This document shows, in pieces, positions 34,027-41,159 of a stretch of 64,000 bases of DNA. The position numbers and the translations under genes were made by a program. The stretch is taken from contig CAWHJD010000030.1 of assembly GCA_963829585.1 (NCBI GenBank), positions 1 through 64,000 of the forward strand. The letters run 5' to 3'. Below the pieces are notes generated by a model. That model searched no databases and had not been told where the DNA came from. It was given only the letters and a program-made list of their open reading frames with translations. This DNA is from Sva-07 sp963829585 (GTDB lineage Bacteria; Actinomycetota; Acidimicrobiia; Acidimicrobiales; Ilumatobacteraceae). Position 1 is the stretch's first letter; each line of letters begins with the position of its first letter.

Positions 34027-34746
34027 GTGGTTCGACGCTCGTTGATGCTCCTGCTCCCACTCACGCTGGCCGCCGTCACGGCGGGCTGCTCGACGTTCTC
34101 CGACAGCGACGTCGTCGCCCGGGTGGACGACGTCGAGCTGACCAGCGACGAGTTCGACGCCAAGCTGACAGAACTCGGTGTCACCGGCGACGATGTCGTC
34201 TCGCTCGAACCCGTGCGCGCCGAGATCAGCAGCTGGATCCAGCAGCAGCTCGTCCCCACCGACGAGATCGCCGCCATCTACGACGCCGGTGCGTCCGAGG
34301 CCGGCGTGGTGTGCGTCAGCGCCATCGTGGTCGCCGACCAGGCCGCCGCCGACGCCGCCCTCGACGACATCGAATCGGGCACGTCCTTCGACGAGGTGTT
34401 CCAGCGCGACAACCTCGACCAGAGTCTCATCACGACCGGCGGCGCCATCCCGTGCATCTCGGGAGCCGACCTCGAGGCCAACGCCGGAACGCCGTTCATC
34501 GACCTCGCCGCCACCCTGTCGGCCGACGATCCGTTCGGCGTTGCACCGATCGTCGACGCCACCGGTGCCGAGGTGGCATGGGTCGTTCTCCGGTTCCGTC
34601 CGTTTGAGGAACTCGACAGCGTCGACGCGGAACAGGTGACCGGGCTGATCGACGTCACGGACTTCGTCGCCGACGCCGACGTCTACGTCGACTCACGTTA
34701 CGGAACGTTCGACGCCGAGACCGGCACGGTCGTGAGCCTGGGCTGA
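34027..34746 (+). CDS. SurA-N-like lipoprotein (putative periplasmic chaperone / PPIase-like)
   Basis: 239 residues. A signal peptide ends in a lipobox (LTLAAVTAGCST, Cys at ~20). Next comes a SurA-N-like segment (VDDVELTSDEFDAKLTEL), then a region resembling a degenerate parvulin domain (VVCVSAIVVADQAAADAALD, FDEVFQRDNLDQSL, PFGVAPIVDATGAEVAWVVL). It is probably an extracytoplasmic folding factor. GTG 34027 gives the shortest signal peptide and fits the leaderless -10; an upstream GTG at 34018 exists. It lies between mfd and mazG, 28 bases before mazG. Confidence 0.7.
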   Translation: MVRRSLMLLLPLTLAAVTAGCSTFSDSDVVARVDDVELTSDEFDAKLTELGVTGDDVVSLEPVRAEISSWIQQQLVPTDEIAAIYDAGASEAGVVCVSAIVVADQAAADAALDDIESGTSFDEVFQRDNLDQSLITTGGAIPCISGADLEANAGTPFIDLAATLSADDPFGVAPIVDATGAEVAWVVLRFRPFEELDSVDAEQVTGLIDVTDFVADADVYVDSRYGTFDAETGTVVSLG

Positions 34747-34774
34747 GCATGCTCGCCGGACGCCGGGCGCGCCG

Positions 34775-36253
34775 ATGACGACCGCGACCGACTCCGCGGA
34801 GCCAACCGCAGCGCCGCGCATCGTCGTGGTCGGCCTCGGTCCCGGCGGCCACGAACACGTCACCGACGAGACGCGGCGAACCATCGACCGCATCGAGCAT
34901 CGATACCTGCGCACCGCGATTCACCCGAGCGCCGACCTCGTCGGCGACGCCACCACCTTCGATCACCTCTACGAGTCGGCCGACACGTTCGACGACGTCT
35001 ACACCCGGATCGCCGACAGTCTGGTGGCCGCAGCGATCGCCCACGGCGAGATCCTCTATGCGGTGCCGGGTTCACCGCTCGTACTCGAACGGACGGTCCG
35101 CCTGCTGCGCGATCGCGACGACGTCGATCTCGTCGTCCTTCCGGCCATGTCGTTCCTCGACGTCGCCTGGGCCCGCCTCGGCATCGACCCCGTGGAGGCG
35201 GGCGTCCGCCTCGTCGACGGCCACGACTTCGCCACCGCCGCGGCCGGCGAACGCGGTCCGCTGCTCGTCGCCCACACCCACGCCGACTGGGTGCTGTCGC
35301 AGATCAAGCTGGCCGTCGACGGCGCCACCGGCGACGAGCGCGTCACGATCCTGCAGGCACTCGGCACGCCCGACGAGCGGATCGTCGACACCACGTGGGC
35401 CGAACTCGACCGCACCATCACCGCCGATCATCTGACCTCGCTCTGGATTCCCGAACTCGCCACACCCGTCGGCGCCGAGTACGTCCGCTTCCACCAACTC
35501 GCCCGGCTGCTGCGCGAGCAGTGCCCGTGGGACATCGAGCAGACCCACGAGACACTCGTGCCCCATCTCCTCGAGGAGACCTACGAGGTGGTCGACGCGA
35601 TCCACCACCTCGACCCCGACGACCCGACCACCGACGAGCACCTCATCGAGGAACTCGGCGATCTGCTCTACCAGATCGAATTCCACGCGACGATCGCCGA
35701 GCAGGAGGGACGGTTCACGATCGCCGACGTCGCGGCGGGCATCCACGACAAGCTCGTGCGCCGTCACCCACACGTGTTCGGCGATCTCGTCGGATCCGAC
35801 CTCGGGACCGACGAGGTGCTCGCCAACTGGGACGACATCAAACGCGCCGAGAAGTCACGTACGTCGATCTTCGACGGCATCCCGCGTTCGATGCCGGCAC
35901 TGGCCTACGCCGCGAAGGTCGGCACCAAGGCGTCGAAGGTGGGCTTCGACTGGCCGGACGTCACCGGCGCGTTCCCCAAGATCGCCGAGGAGACCGACGA
36001 GCTGCTCGCCACCATCGACGGTGCCGACGACCGAGCGGCCGAGGAACTCGGCGACCTGCTGTTCGCCGTCGTGAACGTCGCCCGCCATCTGCGCGTCGAC
36101 CCCGAACTGGCTCTGCGCGCCGCGACCGACAAGTTCCGTACACGATTCGAGGGCATCGAGGCGCTCGCCGCCGAGCAGTCGATCGACCTGCGCAACACCG
36201 ACCTCGTCACGCTCGACGCGCTCTGGGACCAGGTCAAGTCGACCGAGACGTGA
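34775..36253 (+). CDS. mazG: MazG nucleoside triphosphate pyrophosphohydrolase fused to a tetrapyrrole-methylase-like domain
   Basis: 492 residues. Residues ~15-225 form a tetrapyrrole methylase-fold domain (RIVVVGLGPGGHEHV, ILYAVPGSPLVLERTVRLLR), as in YabN. The rest is a tandem MazG: LLREQCPWDIEQTHETLVPH, LLEETYEVVDAI and EELGDLLYQIEFHA, then a second EETDELL with EELGDLLFAVVNVARHL. It hydrolyses NTPs to NMP and PPi for pool sanitation. It precedes eno in the conserved actinobacterial order. Terminates before a perfect hairpin. Confidence 0.93.
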   Translation: MTTATDSAEPTAAPRIVVVGLGPGGHEHVTDETRRTIDRIEHRYLRTAIHPSADLVGDATTFDHLYESADTFDDVYTRIADSLVAAAIAHGEILYAVPGSPLVLERTVRLLRDRDDVDLVVLPAMSFLDVAWARLGIDPVEAGVRLVDGHDFATAAAGERGPLLVAHTHADWVLSQIKLAVDGATGDERVTILQALGTPDERIVDTTWAELDRTITADHLTSLWIPELATPVGAEYVRFHQLARLLREQCPWDIEQTHETLVPHLLEETYEVVDAIHHLDPDDPTTDEHLIEELGDLLYQIEFHATIAEQEGRFTIADVAAGIHDKLVRRHPHVFGDLVGSDLGTDEVLANWDDIKRAEKSRTSIFDGIPRSMPALAYAAKVGTKASKVGFDWPDVTGAFPKIAEETDELLATIDGADDRAAEELGDLLFAVVNVARHLRVDPELALRAATDKFRTRFEGIEALAAEQSIDLRNTDLVTLDALWDQVKSTET

Positions 36254-36258
36254 CACGT

Positions 36259-36282
36259 CCACGATGTGCCGACACATCGTGG
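36259..36282. terminator. Perfect 10-bp hairpin between convergent genes
   Basis: CCACGATGTG-CCGA-CACATCGTGG, placed between the mazG stop (36253) and the stop of the minus-strand membrane protein (36293). Candidate bidirectional terminator; no T-tract. Confidence 0.65.
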
Positions 36283-36292
36283 AGATCAGGCA

Positions 36293-37297
36293 TCAGGCAT
36301 CCGGGAGACGGGCCGAGGCCTCGGGCCCCGGCGGCGGCTGAGCGGCCATCGACGCCAGCGTCATCTCCCACTCCTTGCGCCACCGCCTCCACCGCAGGTC
36401 GATCACCTCGTCGATCACGGTCGTGGCCCGCCACGTGCAGAGCGCGAGCACCAGCGCGGGCACGCCGAACACCACGGCGACCTGCACCATGCGCTCCGAC
36501 GCGGTCACCCCGCCGTCCTCCAGGGAGTCGGCCAGGCCGAGCGCATCGACGAGCACCACACCGACGGCCGCGATCAGCGGCACCCAGAACCACGCGGCAA
36601 CCACGCGAACCGGGGCGCCGATCCGGTGTGCCTGCGAGGCGTGGTAGTGGAACGGCGTCCAGACCAGGAGGAAGCACACCAGGACGGCGGCGATCGTCGC
36701 CATGACGACCGCGACGTCGTCGGGGTTGTCGGCGAAGCGCTCGCGGGCCCACTCGACGACGCGGAAGGCCGCAACCGGCGCGACGAAGGCGGTGAGCCAC
36801 AGCACGACGACGAGCAACGCGCTCGAGCTGCGGTGGTACAGCGTGGCCGGGACGAGGCGTTTCGCGTCGACCATCGCCAACGCGCTCCAGCACACCAGCA
36901 TGCACGCGGCGAGCAGGTACGTGGTGGCGACCGTCGACGATTCCACGAGCACTCCGGGCCGGGCGTATTCGGTCAGCAGCACCACCACGATGCCGACGAG
37001 CTGCGCGAGCAGGAGCAGGTAGCGCAGCCACCACGTGGCGAAGATGCGCGGCGGCGGATCGACCCGCAGCGGAACGAAGTGGTCGGTGACGATGCCGGGA
37101 TCGACGGGACGCGCCGGGGGCGCGCCGGACGAGATGAGCGATGCCGATGGCGATACCGGTTGCAGCGACGGCGATGGCGGGGACGGTGGGGATGGTGGTG
37201 ACGAAGATGGTGGCGGCGGCGAGAGCGCCGGGCGCGGTGGGAGCGGCGGTCGAGCCGGCGGCGGCAAGCCCCCAGCAGGCTCGACCGGCGTCGTCAT
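36293..37297 (-). CDS. Membrane protein with one copy of an undescribed multi-TM module
   Basis: 334 residues. The first ~70 are Pro/Ser-rich (PPARPPLPPRPALSPPPPSS) and probably cytoplasmic. The rest has about six hydrophobic segments. One module is seen: SALAMVDAKRLVPA, TPFHYHASQAHRIGAPVRVV, WFWVPLIAAVGVVLVDAL and CTWRATTVIDEVIDL, each aligning to two places in the upstream 568-residue protein. Function is unknown and no enzyme motif is visible. Its ATG overlaps the stop of the upstream gene (ATGA), so the two are co-translated. Confidence 0.7.
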   Translation of the reverse strand: MTTPVEPAGGLPPPARPPLPPRPALSPPPPSSSPPSPPSPPSPSLQPVSPSASLISSGAPPARPVDPGIVTDHFVPLRVDPPPRIFATWWLRYLLLLAQLVGIVVVLLTEYARPGVLVESSTVATTYLLAACMLVCWSALAMVDAKRLVPATLYHRSSSALLVVVLWLTAFVAPVAAFRVVEWARERFADNPDDVAVVMATIAAVLVCFLLVWTPFHYHASQAHRIGAPVRVVAAWFWVPLIAAVGVVLVDALGLADSLEDGGVTASERMVQVAVVFGVPALVLALCTWRATTVIDEVIDLRWRRWRKEWEMTLASMAAQPPPGPEASARLPDA

Positions 37298-39000
37298 CCG
37301 GCGTGGCCCATCACGGGGTCGGGAACCGGTGACGGCGTGCGGGTCGACGCGCCCGCGTCCGCGTGCCGGCGAGCGACCGCCTCGCGCTGGTCGACGAGGG
37401 CATTGTGCAGATCGGCCTCGTACTGGGTCGCGAGCTCGATGGTCCGACATGCCTCCGTCACCGCGAGCGTCGCGAGCGCCTGCAGCAGCGCCCCGAGGGC
37501 GAGGAAGCCGGCGAGTCGACCGAAGTCCGCGTCGACCGATTCCTGGATGGTCGTGAGCCCGCCGATCGCCTGGAGGTACACGACCAGCACGACGCCGGCC
37601 AGGTAGGCGATCCGCAGCGGCGTTCGGCGAGCATCGACCGCAGCGGCGGCCCGCTCGAGGAGGAAGAACGGGACGTAGAGGACGACCGCCTGTGCGGCGA
37701 ATCCCAGGATCATCACCCCGAGGCCCTGATCGACGACGAAGCGATCGGCGAGGGTCCAGAACCCGACGGCGGCAGCCGGCCACGCCGCCGCCGCGATGAT
37801 CGGGTTGCGGCGGCGACCGGATGCCATGCGCACATTGGCGACCGCCATGAAGGTCCAGATCGACACCAGCACGACCAAGGCGTACCCGATCACCCGGGCG
37901 CCGTCGTGGAGCACCGCGATCGCGTCCCACGCCCGTCGACCCTCGCTCGCCAGCAGACCGCCGTCGCGCGTCTCGAGCCAGAACATGAACATCACGACCG
38001 ACCCCACCAGCGTCAAGAGGGCCAGGCCCGCCAGCATGGTGACGATGACGAGCCGGAACAGACCGACTCCGGGAATCAGACGCACCCGTTTGCGTTTCGC
38101 CACAGCGGCCTGACGTGCACCGACGCGGTGGGTCACCAACCGTGAGCGGATCCGATTCGACGTCGTTCGGCCCGGGCGCCCGCTCCGCCGGTCGGCGGCC
38201 AGCTGCATCGCCTCTTCGACGGTGCCGGCCGCCCGCCACGCGAGCAGCACGACGATCACGCACGGCGCGACGGCGATGACGCCGACGAGCCAGAGCGGCG
38301 CCCACTGCGACGGCTCGCTCATCGAACTGTCGGAGACCACACCGCTGAAGCGCAACGCCACGATCGAGCCGACTCCGACGACCGCCAGGGCGGAGGGGAC
38401 CCACATCCACTGCGACAGCCGGGCCGAGTGGCCACCCACCTGGCGGATCATGCCCGACAGCAGGTAGAACGGCCGGTAGGTCAACGGGATGGCGAGCAGC
38501 AGCGCAGCCACCGCCACGACGAGCGGCAGCGACGACACCGGCTCGTCGGCGGCCCGACTGATCTGTTCTCCGAGTGACGCGATGATGCCGACGGCAATGC
38601 CGACGAGCGCGAAGGGCGGCAACCAGGCGGCGACCGCCCTGCCCGGGTCGGGGAGCTCCCTCGACCTCGCCGGCTCGACGAGTCGCCGAGCATTCAACGC
38701 GGTGAACCAGGTCCATCCGAGTACGCAGACGCCCGCGACTGCACCCGCAGCGATCGACCACCACATGGCTGCATCCGACCAGCTCTGGTCGGTGACCAAC
38801 CGCTGGATCTCCCGCCCCATCATCACGAACGCGAGCGAGAGAGCGACTGCTCCCAACACGCGCCATGGAAACATCGGTGCCAGACCCTGAACCGGAACCA
38901 GCAGGCCCGGCGGTGCGCCGGGAACACCGGCGCTCGAGTGCGCGCCGACGGTCGGTGGCGGCAGCGACATGCCCTGCGACCGTGAATCCACGGGTTCCAT
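37294..39000 (-). CDS. Large membrane protein with two copies of the same module
   Basis: 568 residues with about twelve hydrophobic segments. Two tandem modules: first WTWFTALNARRLVEP, RPFYLLSGMIRQVGGHSA, WMWVPSALAVVGVGSIVAL and LAWRAAGTVEEAMQLAADRR; second TFMAVANVRMASGRRR, VPFFLLERAAAAVDARRTPL, LAGVVLVVYLQ and VTEACRTIELATQYEADL. A basic cytoplasmic linker (RIRSRLVTHRVGARQAAVAK) joins them. The second module ends near the C-terminus. ATG at 39000 is chosen; starts further upstream would run into the divergent eno promoter. No known family function can be named. Confidence 0.7.
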   Translation of the reverse strand: MEPVDSRSQGMSLPPPTVGAHSSAGVPGAPPGLLVPVQGLAPMFPWRVLGAVALSLAFVMMGREIQRLVTDQSWSDAAMWWSIAAGAVAGVCVLGWTWFTALNARRLVEPARSRELPDPGRAVAAWLPPFALVGIAVGIIASLGEQISRAADEPVSSLPLVVAVAALLLAIPLTYRPFYLLSGMIRQVGGHSARLSQWMWVPSALAVVGVGSIVALRFSGVVSDSSMSEPSQWAPLWLVGVIAVAPCVIVVLLAWRAAGTVEEAMQLAADRRSGRPGRTTSNRIRSRLVTHRVGARQAAVAKRKRVRLIPGVGLFRLVIVTMLAGLALLTLVGSVVMFMFWLETRDGGLLASEGRRAWDAIAVLHDGARVIGYALVVLVSIWTFMAVANVRMASGRRRNPIIAAAAWPAAAVGFWTLADRFVVDQGLGVMILGFAAQAVVLYVPFFLLERAAAAVDARRTPLRIAYLAGVVLVVYLQAIGGLTTIQESVDADFGRLAGFLALGALLQALATLAVTEACRTIELATQYEADLHNALVDQREAVARRHADAGASTRTPSPVPDPVMGHAG

Positions 39001-39092
39001 GTCGTCGCCATCGGCAGGGCGTCGGCGGAACTTGAGGGAAACTGTGCGGCCTGCAGACGGCCCGCAGAATTCCGGGCCGCTTCCACGCCGGG

Positions 39093-39098
39093 TACGTT
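39093..39098 (+). promoter_or_regulatory. Leaderless -10 element of eno
   Basis: TACGTT, 7 bases, ATG at 39106. Confidence 0.6.
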
Positions 39099-39105
39099 GG
39101 ACGAC

Positions 39106-40386
39106 ATGAGCGAGATCGTGAGCATCACCGGACGCGAAATCCTGGACTCGCGTGGCAATCCCACCGTCGAGGTCGATGTGCTGCTCGACTCCGGTGCGCT
39201 CGGGCGCGCCGCTGTCCCCTCGGGAGCGTCGACGGGCGAACACGAAGCCGTCGAGCTACGCGACGGTGGCGATCGCTACGGAGGAAAGGGCGTGCTCGAC
39301 GCCGTCGGATTCGTCAACGACGAGATCGCCGGTTCTCTCGAGGGGTTCGACGCTCTCGACCAACGATTCCTCGACCAGGTGATGCTCGACCTCGACGGCA
39401 CCGACAACAAGTCGCGTCTCGGCGCCAACGCGGTGCTCGGCACGAGCCTCGCCATCGCCAAGGCCGCCGCGATCGAACTCGACGTGCCGCTGTACCGCTA
39501 TGTGGGCGGGCCGAACGCCCACGTGCTGCCCGTACCGATGATGAACGTGATCAACGGCGGTGTGCACGCCGACAACTCCATCGACCTCCAGGAGTTCATG
39601 GTGATGCCGGTGGGCGCTCCGAGCTTCCGCGAGGCGCTGCGCTGGGGCACCGAGACGTACCACGTGCTCAAGCAGGTGATCCACGAGCGCGGCCTGTCGA
39701 CCGCCGTCGGCGACGAGGGTGGATTCGCGCCGAACCTCGAGTCGAACGAAGAGGCGATCAAGGTCCTCGTCGAGGCGATCACCAGGGCAGGGTTCACGCC
39801 CGGCGACGACATCGCGATCGCGCTCGACCCGGCGACCAGCGAGATCTTCCACGACGGCGCCTATCACCTCACCGGTGAGGGCAAGGTGCTGTCACCGTCG
39901 GAGATGACCGACTACTGGGTGCGACTCGTCGAGACGTACCCGATCGTGTCGATCGAGGATGCGATGGACGAGAACGACTGGGATGGATGGGCGACACTCA
40001 CCGCGGCGATCGGCGACAGGGTGCAGCTCGTGGGCGACGACCTGTTCGTCACCAACTCCACTCGCCTGCAGACCGGCATCGACCGGGGCATCGCCAACTC
40101 GATCCTGATCAAGGTCAACCAGATCGGTTCGCTGACCGAGACCCTGAACACGGTCGAACTCGCCACCCGTCACGGCTACACCTCGGTGATGAGCCACCGC
40201 TCGGGTGAGACCGAGGATGCCACCATCGCCGACCTCGCCGTCGCCACCAACTGCGGTCAGATCAAGACCGGGGCTCCCGCCCGCAGCGACCGCGTCGCCA
40301 AGTACAACCAGCTCCTGCGCATCGAGGCCGAACTCGGCGACTCCGCCGAGTACCGAGGCCGCGCCGCCCTCGCGCCGTTGTCATAG
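39106..40386 (+). CDS. eno: Enolase
   Basis: 426 residues, full length. Converts 2-phosphoglycerate to PEP in glycolysis. Motifs: REILDSRGNPTVEVDVLLDS at the N-terminus, GASTGEHEA loop, AVGDEGGFAP, metal ligand region SIEDAMDENDWDGW, catalytic Lys in SILIKVNQIGSLTET, and SHRSGETEDATIADLAVATN near the end. The leaderless -10 fixes the ATG. divIC follows after a 224-bp gap carrying family D repeats. Confidence 0.97.
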   Translation: MSEIVSITGREILDSRGNPTVEVDVLLDSGALGRAAVPSGASTGEHEAVELRDGGDRYGGKGVLDAVGFVNDEIAGSLEGFDALDQRFLDQVMLDLDGTDNKSRLGANAVLGTSLAIAKAAAIELDVPLYRYVGGPNAHVLPVPMMNVINGGVHADNSIDLQEFMVMPVGAPSFREALRWGTETYHVLKQVIHERGLSTAVGDEGGFAPNLESNEEAIKVLVEAITRAGFTPGDDIAIALDPATSEIFHDGAYHLTGEGKVLSPSEMTDYWVRLVETYPIVSIEDAMDENDWDGWATLTAAIGDRVQLVGDDLFVTNSTRLQTGIDRGIANSILIKVNQIGSLTETLNTVELATRHGYTSVMSHRSGETEDATIADLAVATNCGQIKTGAPARSDRVAKYNQLLRIEAELGDSAEYRGRAALAPLS

Positions 40387-40461
40387 CGGGCTCGTCGTCC
40401 GCTGCGCTTCCTCCTCGCGCCGCGTCCGCCTCGTCGCTGGCGCTTCCCTCGGCGGCTGTGG

Positions 40462-40501
40462 GCGGGCGCGTCGTCCCGTTTGCGGGCGCGTCGTCCCGTT
40501 T
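40462..40501 (+). repeat. 20-bp tandem duplication in the eno-divIC gap
   Basis: GCGGGCGCGTCGTCCCGTTT occurs twice in tandem (40462-40481, 40482-40501), abutting the family D palindrome. Confidence 0.85.
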
Positions 40502-40563
40502 GCGTTGCAGTTCGGTTGGGACGGGCCAACGCAACTGCAACACAAACGCAACTGCAACACAAA
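40476..40563. repeat. Palindrome family D, copy 1
   Basis: GTTGCAGTT and AACTGCAAC form a perfect 9-bp stem around GGTTGGGACGGGCCAAC; a 17-bp direct repeat CGCAACTGCAACACAAA then follows (40530-40546, 40547-40563). The core GGTTGGGACGGGCCAAC and the flank GCAACACAAACG recur at 44106-44157. Confidence 0.82.
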
Positions 40564-40598
40564 CGTGGGGTTGCCACGGGAGAGCGGAGGTCAGCTGC

Positions 40599-40604
40599 GA
40601 GACT
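40599..40604 (+). promoter_or_regulatory. Variant leaderless -10 (GAGACT) of divIC
   Basis: GCGAGACT, 6 bases, GTG at 40611. Confidence 0.4.
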
Positions 40605-40610
40605 GACGGG

Positions 40611-41108
40611 GTGAGTCGATCGCGCACGACCTCGATCCCGAGGCCGAAGGAACAACCGAAGGCCGCCGACGCCGGCCGCTCGCGCCTCGGCGACTTCACC
40701 CGGCCCATCCCGACCGACCGGCGCATCCTGCGGCGTCCTCGCTGGGTCCTGTTCGGCGCCGCGTTCGTGCTCTTCGTCGGCGCCACCATCGTCGCCGCGC
40801 TCTTCATCCTCCCCGTACAGACCTGGATGGACCAGGACGACGACCTCGCCCAACGTCAAGCCGAACTCGACGAACTCCAGAAGGTCAACGGGCAGCTCGC
40901 CGGCGAGGTCGACCGGCTGCGGACCGACGACGGCATCCGCGAAGCCGCCAGAGAGGAAATCGGCTTCGTCGACGCCGGAGACCGACGCGCCACGATCCTC
41001 CCGTTGCCGCCACTCCCCCGGGAGCTGCCACCGGGATGGCCGTACAACGTGGTCACCGGGATTCTCGCGGCGCGTACGGCTGGGCCCGCACCCCTCGCCG
41101 CCGACTAG
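40611..41108 (+). CDS. divIC: Septum formation initiator DivIC/FtsB-like
   Basis: 165 residues: a basic cytoplasmic N-terminus, one transmembrane helix (VLFGAAFVLFVGATIVAALF), a periplasmic coiled coil (DLAQRQAELDELQKVNGQLA ...) and EIGFVDAGDR, the FtsB/DivIC ending. It helps assemble the divisome (FtsL/FtsQ partners). It follows eno as in M. tuberculosis (Rv1023-Rv1024). The next gene there is DUF501, which here lies 22 kb away. The GTG start carries a variant leaderless -10. The stop codon TAG is the first half of a TAGGTT promoter hexamer for the next gene. Confidence 0.88.
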   Translation: MSRSRTTSIPRPKEQPKAADAGRSRLGDFTRPIPTDRRILRRPRWVLFGAAFVLFVGATIVAALFILPVQTWMDQDDDLAQRQAELDELQKVNGQLAGEVDRLRTDDGIREAAREEIGFVDAGDRRATILPLPPLPRELPPGWPYNVVTGILAARTAGPAPLAAD

Positions 41109-41111
41109 GTT
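41106..41111 (+). promoter_or_regulatory. -10 element upstream of the first molybdopterin large subunit
   Basis: TAGGTT overlapping the divIC stop; about 48 bases before the GTG at 41160, which has AAGGAG 7 bases upstream. Confidence 0.45.
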
Positions 41112-41159
41112 CACGTCAACGCAGCCCGACCGGGGCGCAAGTGGGGTGAAGGAGCAGAC

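Noticed and set aside
30584..34060. Open frame of about 1158 codons on the minus strand opposite mfd
   Set aside because: It is the exact antisense of mfd. Composition is the mirror of GC-rich codon use and there is no family motif; mfd itself is unmistakable.
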